The notes below the pieces were generated by a model. That model ran no database searches. It saw nothing but the letters and a program-made list of their open reading frames with translations, and was not told where the DNA came from. A stretch of DNA of 64,000 nucleotides from positions 62,001-126,000 of the forward strand of contig NZ_BAABBO010000007.1 of NCBI RefSeq assembly GCF_039538005.1. The letters run 5' to 3'. Position 1 is the stretch's first letter. Each line of letters begins with the position of its first letter. Shown piece after piece: positions 46,098 to 55,004 of the stretch. Source of the DNA: Allohahella marinimesophila (GTDB taxonomy: Bacteria; Pseudomonadota; Gammaproteobacteria; Pseudomonadales; Oleiphilaceae). A program made the position numbers and the translations under genes.

Positions 46098-46312
46098 GGC
46101 GCCCTCGGGAAATCCGGGTAACGCGTGAATCGCGACCGTCTGCCAATTCCAGTGGCTGACTCTACAACGGGTCCATTGTTTCCTCTCCTCCAGCTTGAAA
46201 ACTGTACCCGAGCAAAGGGGAGAGTGGTCGCGCTCGTACTGTCAGCAGAGTGATCTGTTCTGCCACCGATGCCGCTATACAGGTAAACAAAAGGGGACAA
46301 GGGAGATCGACG

Positions 46313-47074
46313 ATGGCTACGAGCACGAGCACGAGCGAACACGCGAACAAGCAGGCTAGTCTGTATCGTATGGTCATGGACAAGCATCTGTGTCCCTACG
46401 GTCTCAAATCGAAAGACCTGTTGGAGCGGAACGGGTTTGAAGTCGATGACCATCATCTGACCTCTCGAGATGAGACCGAAGCCTTCAAGTCCAAGCATGA
46501 CGTGGAGACTACGCCTCAGACCTTCATCGATGGCCAGCGTATCGGAGGATATGACGAGCTGCGTGAGCATTTTGGGGAAGACGTGCCAGAAGAGGGCGCG
46601 ACAAGCTACAAGCCGGTCGTCGCAATCTTCGCTACGGCTGCGCTCATGGCGCTGGCCACTTCGTGGGCTGCTTACGGCGAGCTGTTAACGGTCAGGGCCG
46701 CTGAATGGTTCATCGCCATGTCGATGTGCATTCTGGCCATTCAGAAGTTGCAGGATCTTGAGAGCTTTTCAACCATGTTTCTCAACTATGACCTGCTAGC
46801 ACAGAAGGTAGTCCGCTATGGCTATATCTATCCTTTCGGGGAGGCGCTGGCCGGCATATTGATGATTGCCGGTGCGTTAACCTGGCTGTCGGTACCCGTC
46901 GCGCTCTTTATCGGTACCGTCGGAGCGGTATCGGTATTCAAGGCGGTCTACATAGACAAACGCGAGATCAAATGCGCCTGTGTCGGCGGCAACAGCAATG
47001 TGCCGCTAGGCTTCGTCTCGCTTACCGAAAACCTGATGATGATCGCCATGGCGTTATGGATGATGATGAAATAG
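46313..47074 (+). CDS. Glutaredoxin-MauE-like fusion membrane protein
   Basis: The N-terminal about 90 residues are a glutaredoxin: HLCPYGLKSKDLLERNGF carries a monothiol CPYG site (Cys27), and TTPQTFIDGQRIGGYDEL the substrate cis-Pro loop. Then follow four membrane helices (about 105-125, 130-150, 175-200, 205-225) with KCACVGG, as in MauE/DoxX-like proteins, where paired cysteines pass electrons across the membrane. It is likely a thiol relay from cytosolic or periplasmic redox partners. Start ATG 46313 with GGGAG upstream. Length 253. Its 3' end overlaps the opposing GGDEF-EAL gene by 53 bases. Confidence 0.87.
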   Translation: MATSTSTSEHANKQASLYRMVMDKHLCPYGLKSKDLLERNGFEVDDHHLTSRDETEAFKSKHDVETTPQTFIDGQRIGGYDELREHFGEDVPEEGATSYKPVVAIFATAALMALATSWAAYGELLTVRAAEWFIAMSMCILAIQKLQDLESFSTMFLNYDLLAQKVVRYGYIYPFGEALAGILMIAGALTWLSVPVALFIGTVGAVSVFKAVYIDKREIKCACVGGNSNVPLGFVSLTENLMMIAMALWMMMK

Positions 47075-49994
47075 CCAATTTTCTGTCGACCAGCAGCTCA
47101 GGCTTATGTATGTGCCAGCCCTGAGCATAGTCGACCTTGAGTTCGCCGAGCCGTTCCATGATGCCCGCTGTCTCGACATATTCGGCGACCACTTCCAATC
47201 CCATGGCATGCGCTACCCGGGTCATGGACGAGACCATTTCCTGATCGACGGGGTCTGTCAACAGATCACGAATGAAGCAGCCGTCTATCTTCAGGCAGGT
47301 CACGGGCAAGCTCTTCAGGTAACCATAGGAGGCAAATCCGCTACCGAAATCGTCCAGTGCGAAACGGCAGCCAAGCTCACGAAGAGTGGCTATCAGGCTT
47401 TGCGTTTCGTTGATGCTGGCTACAGCGGCGCTTTCTGTAATCTCGAAACAGATCTTGTCTGCTGGAATATTATAACGCTTGAACGCACTCAGAATGAATG
47501 AAGTCAGTTCTGTGGTTCCGACCGACTGACCACTGAGGTTGATGTTAGCCTGGGCGAGCCCTTCGAGTTTGTCAGGATTTTCTGACAGCCAGCGGAAGTA
47601 GGTGTCGATGACCCAGCGGTCGAGTTCGATGATCATGTTGTAGCGCTCTGCGGCTGGAAGGAAGGCACCCGGCAAGAGAATTTCTCCGTTTCTTCGCATT
47701 CTCACCAGCAGCTCATATCGCTCGCCTTTGACTGCGCCGCCTTTTACAGTCGCTATTTTTTGATGATACAGGATCAGGTCGTCGTTGCTGATGGCCTCGC
47801 GAATGACCGCGACCAGTTCCATCTCGTTCTGACGCCTCACGATCTCTCCACTCTCCTCATCGTGAACAAAGACACGGTTGCGACCAGCATCCTTCGCCGC
47901 ATAGCAGGCCGTATCGGCCAGACTGAGCAGTTCGCCGACGGTGCCGGCATCCTTGATCACGGGCACGACGCCGATGCTGATACCGACGTTGAAAATTTTG
48001 TCTTCCCAATTGAATCGGTAGTCAGCCACGTCCTGGCGAAGCCGCTGAGCAGTCTCGGCGGCTTCGGGCAGGGGCACGTCGTGCAACAGAATCGCGAACT
48101 CATCGCCGCCCAGGCGGGCGAGCGAATCGCTACTGCGAATGTGGCGCTGAAACAGCATGGCGATCTGCTTCAATAGTTGATCACCAGCACTGTGACCGCA
48201 GGTGTCATTGACAATCTTGAACTGGTCAAGATCCATCAGCAGCAGCGCGTGACTGTCATTCAGACGGCTTGCGCTCAGAATTGCGGTCTGAAGTCGCTTG
48301 TCGAATTTGAGGCGATTCAGCAGACCCGTCAGTGTGTCATGGCTGGCCAGGTAGTTGAGCTTTTGCTCACCAGCCTTTCGGTCTGTAATGTCGACCAGGG
48401 AGCCTTCCAGGATCGGCTCCCTGGTATCGGGATCATGAACCACTCGACCATACACCGCGACCCAGAACAGACTGCCGTCCATACGGCGGCATTCTGCCTC
48501 GAAGCCATCAAGCTTGCCGAAGCGGGTTAGCAGATCCATGGATTCGTGCAGCTTTTCCCGCCGAGCCGGCATCAGGGCTCGTGAATCAGGGTGATGGACG
48601 ATAAGCGCATCCGGACTGCTCGCGCCGAAAATTCTGGCCAGCGCTGGGTTTGCCGATGTGAAGCGGCCCTTGCTGTCGATCTGGAATCGACCTTCCATCG
48701 ACTCATCGTGAATGATGCGGTAGCGCTCGAGGTTCGCAATGGCGTTTTTCTGCGCCTGTTCACGAGCGAGCTTCTCCCGGTTGATGCGGTCTGCCAACGC
48801 AAACGAGAGCAGGGCTACCACTGAAATCGCCCCGAAATGAATTGCGTGCTCTGCCAGCCAGGTACGCGGCACCAGGGTAAACTTGCTGAGAATGAGGTAG
48901 ACGGCGAACACCGTGAACAGGGTGAAGGCAATCACGAGATAGCGAGCGTCGGTCACTCGTCGCCAGGCCCAGAAGTAGATGCCAGCGGCATAAGTGCTGA
49001 GAGCGACCACTGCGACCATGACCAGCGCGAGCTGAATCGCGATCTGATAGGGTACCAGGAATGCCAGCGCAGCAACTATGAGGCAGAGTAGGGCGTGGGT
49101 GTAGAACACCTTGCCAAGCCCGGGCGAGCGCTCACCGAGTTTTAGAAAGCGGTGGGTAAACATGGCTAGCGCAAATAGCGCTATGCCGGCTGACACCACG
49201 ACGCTGATCTGAGCCCATTGTGGGGAATTCGGCCAGGCATGCCGATATGACACGCCTGTGAGGCTGGCTTCCACGCCGCTATAGCCGACGAGACACAGCG
49301 AGTAGTAGAAGTAGGCGCTTTCCCGAATCGATAGCCACAAAAACAGATTATACAGCGCCATGATGGCGATCATGCCGATAATTGCCCCAAACAATTCGCC
49401 TTCGGCATACTTTTCAGTAGCCAGCGCATCGGGGTGCCAGAGGGTGAGCGGTGCCTGCATCGCCGAAGTGGTTTCGATACGCATGACCGCGACGTAATCG
49501 GTGAGCGGCTCCAGCGCCAGCGGAAAAACGAAATTCGGGAAGTGAATTGGGCGCTGCGCGAAAGGCAGGTCGTCGCCTGCCTGAATAAACTGAACAGGCT
49601 CGCCTGTGCGCGCTTCGAACAGCGTGAACTGAATATCATCAAGCAGCGGATAATTGATATCGAGGTAGATACTGCGCAACAGCGTGAAATCGTTTTCCAG
49701 CTTGAAGCGCAGCCAGACGACGTCGCTGGTGAATCCCAGGTTCAGATTATCCGTTGCCAGACTGTTCCAGCCCTGATCAAGCTTTCGGACTTCATCGGCA
49801 GCCAGATTGCGATCCTGATCGATCTGATACACCACATGAGCGCCCAGCGGAAGACCAGCGTCATCGGGCATGATACTCAACGGCACAGCGTCTTTCGCCA
49901 AAGCCGGAAGGCTAAGGGCAAAGAAGAGGGTGGTTACGGTTCCCAGAACCCGCAGAACAAGGCGGGAACGATACAGCAGGGCACGCAAATACAT
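47022..49994 (-). CDS. 7TM-DISM, PAS, GGDEF and EAL membrane signalling protein
   Basis: A c-di-GMP turnover protein. Signal peptide about 1-33; 7TMR-DISMED2-like periplasmic domain about 35-175; seven membrane helices about 195-400; PAS domain about 430-545; GGDEF about 560-720; EAL about 735-975. The GGDEF site is intact (GGDEF at 631-635, with I-site RSSD before it). The EAL motif reads ELL from Glu761, with NINLSGQS, EITES, DDFGSG, LKIDG, AEYVET and QGWHIHKP all present, so both activities are plausible. Length 990. The last residues (about 975-990), a Ser-rich tail, lie over the opposing glutaredoxin gene. Confidence 0.93.
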   Translation of the reverse strand: MYLRALLYRSRLVLRVLGTVTTLFFALSLPALAKDAVPLSIMPDDAGLPLGAHVVYQIDQDRNLAADEVRKLDQGWNSLATDNLNLGFTSDVVWLRFKLENDFTLLRSIYLDINYPLLDDIQFTLFEARTGEPVQFIQAGDDLPFAQRPIHFPNFVFPLALEPLTDYVAVMRIETTSAMQAPLTLWHPDALATEKYAEGELFGAIIGMIAIMALYNLFLWLSIRESAYFYYSLCLVGYSGVEASLTGVSYRHAWPNSPQWAQISVVVSAGIALFALAMFTHRFLKLGERSPGLGKVFYTHALLCLIVAALAFLVPYQIAIQLALVMVAVVALSTYAAGIYFWAWRRVTDARYLVIAFTLFTVFAVYLILSKFTLVPRTWLAEHAIHFGAISVVALLSFALADRINREKLAREQAQKNAIANLERYRIIHDESMEGRFQIDSKGRFTSANPALARIFGASSPDALIVHHPDSRALMPARREKLHESMDLLTRFGKLDGFEAECRRMDGSLFWVAVYGRVVHDPDTREPILEGSLVDITDRKAGEQKLNYLASHDTLTGLLNRLKFDKRLQTAILSASRLNDSHALLLMDLDQFKIVNDTCGHSAGDQLLKQIAMLFQRHIRSSDSLARLGGDEFAILLHDVPLPEAAETAQRLRQDVADYRFNWEDKIFNVGISIGVVPVIKDAGTVGELLSLADTACYAAKDAGRNRVFVHDEESGEIVRRQNEMELVAVIREAISNDDLILYHQKIATVKGGAVKGERYELLVRMRRNGEILLPGAFLPAAERYNMIIELDRWVIDTYFRWLSENPDKLEGLAQANINLSGQSVGTTELTSFILSAFKRYNIPADKICFEITESAAVASINETQSLIATLRELGCRFALDDFGSGFASYGYLKSLPVTCLKIDGCFIRDLLTDPVDQEMVSSMTRVAHAMGLEVVAEYVETAGIMERLGELKVDYAQGWHIHKPELLVDRKLAISSSSITPWRSSSGFR

Positions 49995-50202
49995 CTGGAC
50001 TCTCAGAAATAGGTGATAACGCTTCTATGTTTGAGTATAGGCGGCGTGTCCGCTTGTACTGTTACGTTTTGTGAGGGGCTTCACCCAGCCTGTTAACAAC
50101 AGCTTTGCTCTTTATACCTATGGCTTTTTCAGGAATTTAAACAGATCATATCGGCGTCCGTTCGCTCGAACGCTCCACCTACCGGTCCTGGCCGGAATTT
50201 TA

Positions 50203-50601
50203 ATGATCGCTCTGCCGCCGCCGACTACTTTTCGCTCTGATCTTCGCGCGCTGCTTGCAATGCTGTGCCTGGTCGTCGTCGTTTTTTTCAGCGGCGGCGT
50301 GTCAGCCTTCTCCCATGGCGATCGGGAGTTTACACAGGGGCAGCGAACCGATGCAGGGCAGGCCGGACATATCAAGGCCGCCTTCCGCGAAGCGCTGTTG
50401 CTCACTCAGCGACTCAGCCACGCCGAAACCTCTGACCCGGACGTGTTTGACGACTTACTCACACCCTTGCTCCGCCTGCTGTCTGCATGGCCAGCTTCCG
50501 GCTTTTCTGCCATGCATTTTCATGTCGCCCACACTGCGAAAGACTTGCCCAATGCGGCTATCGCTACCATACCCTGTCAGCCTCAGGCGCCACCCCGCTA
50601 G
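50203..50601 (+). CDS. Small secreted or membrane-anchored protein, unknown
   Basis: I do not recognise it. From ATG 50203, 132 residues: an N-terminal basic patch and hydrophobic segment (LRALLAMLCLVVVVFFSGGVSAF, about 12-34) like a signal peptide, then a hydrophilic region with several His (FSHGDREF, MHFHVAHTAK). GGA lies seven bases upstream. The plus strand frame is open 132 bases earlier. It precedes nhaD by 148 bases. Codon use resembles genes, but absence of a known family leaves doubt. Confidence 0.45.
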   Translation: MIALPPPTTFRSDLRALLAMLCLVVVVFFSGGVSAFSHGDREFTQGQRTDAGQAGHIKAAFREALLLTQRLSHAETSDPDVFDDLLTPLLRLLSAWPASGFSAMHFHVAHTAKDLPNAAIATIPCQPQAPPR

Positions 50602-50749
50602 TTCTCGCTGCTACGTTTCAAGGCAGCATCGCTCCAAATCTGAATAATCTCATTGAACGGTTCGACGGTGTGGCCTTGCGCGCTTGGTCCTGCCCCCGCC
50701 GTTTACAATTCCAGTAGCTTGCACAGAATTCGCTATCAGGACCTTAATA

Positions 50750-52006
50750 ATGCCGGATACTCTGTTTTACCTGTTGATCATTTTTGCGCTGGCCGCCCTG
50801 GCGGGCGTCGTTTTCGAAGAAAAGACCCACGTGAGCAAGGCCAAGATCACGCTGTTCTTCGGCACCATCTCGTGGATGCTGCTGATCGCTTTTGCGCCAG
50901 CAGGCCCTGAGCGGGACGGCGTGCTGCACGGCCTCACGGAAAATATTACTGAAATTGCCGGTTTATGGCTGTTCCTGATTGCCGCCATGACCTTCGTGGC
51001 CTATCTGAACAAGAAGGGGCTCATTGAAAACCTGGTGTATCTGGTGCTTCCCAGGCGAATCAGTGAGCGCGGGCTTCTGTTCGTGACCGGAACCTTCTGC
51101 TTTCTGTTCTCCTCACTCGCCGACAACATCACGGCCACACTCGTATCAGTCGCCCTGGTGTTGTCACTCAAGCTCGACCGTGTTCGCACCATCAAATTTG
51201 CCACGCTCTGCGTATTTGCGGTCAACTCTGGTGGCGTCGCACTGATTACCGGCGATGTCACGACGCTCATGATCTTCCTTGCGGGCAAGGTGGACATCTC
51301 CAGTCTGCTGCTGCTGTCGATACCTGCTTTTGCGGCCGTGATGTTTCTCGCGACAGTGCTCTCCATAGGCATGACGGGCGAGGTCCAGATCCAGTCCCAT
51401 CAGACTGATCTGCGCAAGGTGGATCTGGCCATAGCCGGTGTCTTTATGGTCACGATCCTGTCGACCATCAGCGGTAACATGTTGTTCCAGATACCACCAG
51501 TACTGACCTTTCTGACGGGACTTTCGATCATGTTCCTGGTCGCGCGCTTCTTTAACGAAGATAACGACAATGACCCCATTCTCGAATACATCCGTACGAT
51601 CGAATTTGAGACCCTGCTGTTCTTCCTCGGCATACTGCTACTGGTCGGTATGCTCAAGGAAATACAGGTGCTCGACGCGCTGCCACAGGTCTACGAGACC
51701 ATACCTGTAGCCGCTGCGAATTTTCTCATGGGTATTGTGTCGGCCACTATCGATAACGTGCCTTTGACAGCCGCGCTTCTGAAATCCGGTCTGGCAATGA
51801 GTCCTGCGGAATGGATGGGTCTGACCTATGCCGTCGGTGTAGGCGGTTCCCTGCTGGTCATTGGTTCAGCGGCTGGTATCGTGGCCATGAGCAAGGTGCC
51901 TGGATTGACCTTCTCTGCTTATATGCGCTACACACCGTTGTTGCTGGCTGCCTACAGTCTCGGCTTCGCCGGTGTTTACGCCATCAACCAGCTTATACAG
52001 ATCTAA
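50750..52006 (+). CDS. nhaD: NhaD-type Na+/H+ antiporter
   Basis: NhaD extrudes Na+ in exchange for protons, supporting salt and alkaline tolerance; the family is typical of marine and halophilic gammaproteobacteria. About 11-12 membrane helices occur over 418 residues. Conserved parts: SLADNITATLVSVAL (half-way Asp-Asn), VNSGGVALITGDVTTLMIF, and the C-terminal IDNVPLTAALLKSG with YAVGVGGSLLVIGSAAGIVAMSK. Start ATG 50750, giving a first helix immediately; the longer frame upstream looks non-coding. A Ca2+/Na+ antiporter gene follows after 19 bases. Confidence 0.93.
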   Translation: MPDTLFYLLIIFALAALAGVVFEEKTHVSKAKITLFFGTISWMLLIAFAPAGPERDGVLHGLTENITEIAGLWLFLIAAMTFVAYLNKKGLIENLVYLVLPRRISERGLLFVTGTFCFLFSSLADNITATLVSVALVLSLKLDRVRTIKFATLCVFAVNSGGVALITGDVTTLMIFLAGKVDISSLLLLSIPAFAAVMFLATVLSIGMTGEVQIQSHQTDLRKVDLAIAGVFMVTILSTISGNMLFQIPPVLTFLTGLSIMFLVARFFNEDNDNDPILEYIRTIEFETLLFFLGILLLVGMLKEIQVLDALPQVYETIPVAAANFLMGIVSATIDNVPLTAALLKSGLAMSPAEWMGLTYAVGVGGSLLVIGSAAGIVAMSKVPGLTFSAYMRYTPLLLAAYSLGFAGVYAINQLIQI

Positions 52007-52025
52007 GCCAAAGGAAGCTTGCGCG

Positions 52026-53114
52026 ATGACAACAATGACATTCGTCTATTTATTGGCTGGACTGATACTGCTGGTAGGCGGGGCAGAAGTGCTCGTGAAG
52101 GGCGCAGCCCGACTTGCAGCGACCTTCGGAATTTCGCCACTGGTTATTGGCCTGACTGTGGTGGCGTTTGGTACCAGCGCGCCAGAAATGGCAGTGAGTG
52201 TGCAGGCCGCGTTCTCGGGTAATGGAGATATTGCGATCGGAAACGTCGTTGGCAGCAACATTTTCAACGTGCTGTTCATTCTCGGCGTATCGGCTCTGAT
52301 CATACCGCTGGTCGTCTCACGCCAGCTCATCCGACTGGATGTGCCAGTGATGATTGTCGCCAGCGTGCTGGCCATGGCCCTGGCGTACGACGGTGCGCTG
52401 GGGCGTCCCGATGGTGCCATCCTGTTTGCCGGGATCATTGCCTACACCGTGTTTCTCATTGTCAGCAGCCGTCGCGAAACGGCACTGGCAACTGATGAGT
52501 TCAGTAAGGAGTACGGCCTGGATGAAAAGCCTCGGCCGAACGCGACCCTGACAAATGTTGGGCTGATATTTGCTGGTCTGGTGCTGCTGGTGACAGGCTC
52601 CAATTTTCTTGTGGAAGGGGCCGTGTCCCTGGCCCGCGCTCTGGGGCTGTCCGAGCTCGTGATTGGCCTGACAGTCATTGCCGCGGGCACCTCATTGCCT
52701 GAAGTGGCCACGTCCATAACGGCCGCCGTCAAAGGCGAGCGCGACATCGCTGTTGGCAACGTGGTGGGGAGCAATGTCTTCAATTTGTTGGCTGTGCTTG
52801 GCCTGGCGTCTCTGGTGTCGCCTATTCCACTGAATGTCTCCGCCAGTGCATTGGCATTCGATTTTCCGGTCATGATCGCGGTAGCGCTTGCCTGCCTGCC
52901 GGTCTTTTTTTCTGGCTATCTCATCAATCGCTGGGAAGGTCTGTTGTTTCTGGTGTATTACATCCTCTACACCACCTATCTCATCATGTATGCGACGGCG
53001 ACACCGGCATTTGCACAGTTCCAGACCGCACTTGTCTGGTATGTTGCTCCGTTGACTGTGGTCACGCTGGTGGTCCTTGGCGGGCGGTCATGGATTACCC
53101 AACGTCAGCAGTAG
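52026..53114 (+). CDS. CaCA-family calcium/sodium antiporter (YrbG-like)
   Basis: Ten or so membrane helices in two homologous halves, each with its alpha repeat: GTSAPEMAVSVQAA plus GNVVGSNIFN in the first, and GTSLPEVATSITAAVKG plus GNVVGSNVFN in the second. These carry the ion-binding acidic residues. Start ATG 52026 with AAAGGAAG upstream; an in-frame ATG at 52035 is an alternative. Length 362. Directly downstream of nhaD, so the two antiporters are probably co-expressed to manage cytosolic Na+ and Ca2+. Confidence 0.94.
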   Translation: MTTMTFVYLLAGLILLVGGAEVLVKGAARLAATFGISPLVIGLTVVAFGTSAPEMAVSVQAAFSGNGDIAIGNVVGSNIFNVLFILGVSALIIPLVVSRQLIRLDVPVMIVASVLAMALAYDGALGRPDGAILFAGIIAYTVFLIVSSRRETALATDEFSKEYGLDEKPRPNATLTNVGLIFAGLVLLVTGSNFLVEGAVSLARALGLSELVIGLTVIAAGTSLPEVATSITAAVKGERDIAVGNVVGSNVFNLLAVLGLASLVSPIPLNVSASALAFDFPVMIAVALACLPVFFSGYLINRWEGLLFLVYYILYTTYLIMYATATPAFAQFQTALVWYVAPLTVVTLVVLGGRSWITQRQQ

Positions 53115-53218
53115 GTCCTGCGTCTCTTTAAGCGAGATGGACAAATATCGGCGATCCGGGCTATGGACGGCTTCTGCTGCATCCTGAGAGACTCATTCAT
53201 GATGTCCACACAGAGGCA

Positions 53219-53722
53219 ATGATGAGAAAAACTATAACAGCGATTACGCTTGTCCTGATGCTGGCAGGCTGCAGCAAGAGTGACGGCCGCAATGAGATGG
53301 GGAATGAGGAGATCACAGGTCCAGCTAACGAGCCGGTAGCCGAGCCCGAAGCCCCGGTCATCGCAGACCTGGCATCCGCCGAGGCGGCCTGGAACGCTGC
53401 AGACCTCGATGATTACCAATTTACCCTGACCAGGATCTGTTTTTGCGATCCGGAACCACCAGTGGTCATCATCGTCAGGGATGATGCCGTCGAGTCAGCG
53501 TTCTACCAGCCTAACGGTGAATACCTTTCGGCCGAAGAGCTCGCTGAACTGCCTACCGTTGACGGGCTTTTTCAGGAGATTAAGGACGCCTACGCAGCGG
53601 AGGTTGCCCTGGTTGAGGCCTCTTACAATAATGCTCGGGGCTATCCCGAAAGCGTATTCATCGACTACGACGACAATTTTGTGGACGAAGAGTCTGGTTT
53701 CGAGGTCAGTGGCTTTCAGTAG
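53219..53722 (+). CDS. DUF6174-domain lipoprotein
   Basis: A signal peptide ending in the lipobox LMLAGC puts the lipidated Cys at residue 19 from ATG 53219 (18 from ATG 53222). Residues 20-50 are an acidic, flexible linker. The rest resembles the DUF6174 domain: YQFTLTRICFCDPEPP, then TVDGLFQEIKDAYA and GYPESVFIDYDDNFVDEESGFEV. The function of the family is unknown. Its 3' end overlaps the convergent corC remnant by 17 bases. Confidence 0.85.
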   Translation: MMRKTITAITLVLMLAGCSKSDGRNEMGNEEITGPANEPVAEPEAPVIADLASAEAAWNAADLDDYQFTLTRICFCDPEPPVVIIVRDDAVESAFYQPNGEYLSAEELAELPTVDGLFQEIKDAYAAEVALVEASYNNARGYPESVFIDYDDNFVDEESGFEVSGFQ

Positions 53723-54761
53723 GGTGTCGGGCGCCTTCATCGGAGGGCGCGCTCAACCTTGTCACCATAAGTTTGTCGACACGATTGCCATCCATATCCA
53801 CCACTTCGACCCTGAGGCCTGGCAGCTCGACCACGTCCGCAATACGCGGCAGATGGCCCAGCGTAGTCAGTATCATTCCGCCCAGCGTGTGATACTGACC
53901 ATCCTTTTCTTCCGGTAGATGTCTCAGATCGAAGTGCGCCTTGAAGGCGCTGATATCAACCAGTCCGCTCACCAGCCAGCTGCCATCCTCCCGCTCTACG
54001 AAATCGGGCTCGTATTCTTCATTTTCTGGCAGATCGCCGACGATGGCCTCTAATACATCGTTCAGCGACACCAGGCCGCTGGTGTCGCCATGTTCATCGA
54101 CCACTATGGCAATATGGCTATGTGATGTCTTGAATTGCTCAAGCAGCTTGAGCGCGGTCGCGTAGCGAGGAATGAACAGCACTGCCCTCACGAGCGAGGC
54201 CAGCTCCGGCTCGATATCCGACAACACCTTGTTGAGGACATCTTTGGCATACACCACGCCAATCATGTGATCGATGCCGCCCCTGCACACCGGGATACGC
54301 GAGTGCGGACTAATCGCCACCTTGCGCCGATTTTCTTCAAAGCTGTCATCGAGGTCGATAAAGTACAGTTCCTTGCGCAGGGTCATGATGTTACCGACGC
54401 GCTGGTCATCAAGGCGCAGCACATTTCTGATCATCACCTGCTCGGCCTTATCCATCACGCCCGCTTCGGTGCCTTGCTGCATCAACGAGTGAATTTCTTC
54501 TTCCACCATAGGGTCTTCCACCGGTCGCTTTGCTCTCAAAAGCCTGAGCACGGCTTCAGTCGAAATCATCAGGAACCAGACCAGGGGCCGAGCTATGCGC
54601 GACAGCATGTTCATAGGCAATGACAGCACCGAAGAAATGCCTTCCGGATTGAGTAGCGCCAGCCGCTTCGGCTCTGGATGTCCATTTGAAAGCCCGGCAA
54701 CTGAATTCTTCGAAGAATAGCGGTTCGAAGTGGCAGGCGGAATCGGCCCTCGCTGCACCAC
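53706..54761 (-). pseudogene. CorC/HlyC-family protein missing the N-terminal membrane domain
   Basis: Full HlyC/CorC-family proteins are about 430 residues: a CNNM/DUF21 membrane domain, two CBS domains and a CorC_HlyC domain. Here two CBS domains (about residues 120-245) and the transporter-associated domain (about 260-340) are complete. But DUF21 survives only from PKRLALLNPEG (about residue 31) through LVWFLMISTEAVLRLL. The 30 residues before that are unrelated, and nothing upstream, in any frame, restores the missing 100 or so residues. The frame starts only at GTG 54761. A shortened soluble product could still be made from an internal start. Break near 54672-54680. Confidence 0.75.
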
Positions 54762-55004
54762 AGCAGTGCATTACTACGTGCACTAACTAATTAGGTGCAC
54801 ACAGATCGCCATAAGATGAACCCGAAATATCTAGGTTATGTAACGATGAAAGGCAATAAGGCAATTCAAAACAACAGCTTGAAAAATATAGTTTGTGTAC
54901 ATACTAATTTGGTATGGAAACTGCTTCAGCCAGGTTAACACTGGCTGGCTTCGTTTTATTCGTCAGTTCAGGTCCTGATACTGCTGCGGCCTCACGGGGG
55001 CAAC
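54762..55004. other. AT-rich spacer between corC remnant and the DUF1116 gene
   Basis: Much richer in A and T than its neighbours, mainly 54781-54920. It contains GTGCAC repeated around TAACTAATTAG (54778-54800), which forms an imperfect palindrome. CATAC-TAATTTG-GTATG (54898-54914) is a second inverted repeat, near where a promoter or operator for the next gene could be. There is no tRNA and no recognisable insertion sequence end. Confidence 0.55.
54927..54960 (+). terminator. Possible terminator-like hairpin upstream of the DUF1116 gene
   Basis: CAGCCAG (54927-54933) pairs with CTGGCTG (54941-54947) over a GTTAACA loop, followed by GCTTCGTTTTATT. It could stop transcripts reading in from the AT-rich side or act in the leader of the DUF1116 operon. 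Confidence 0.45.

Noticed and set aside
54721..54740. GGTTCGAA as a tRNA T-loop
   Set aside because: No acceptor or anticodon stem surrounds it; it lies inside the corC remnant frame.
54778..54800. GTGCAC repeat palindrome as an attachment site or IS end
   Set aside because: No second copy or target duplication was found, no transposase or integrase nearby; kept only as part of the AT-rich region.
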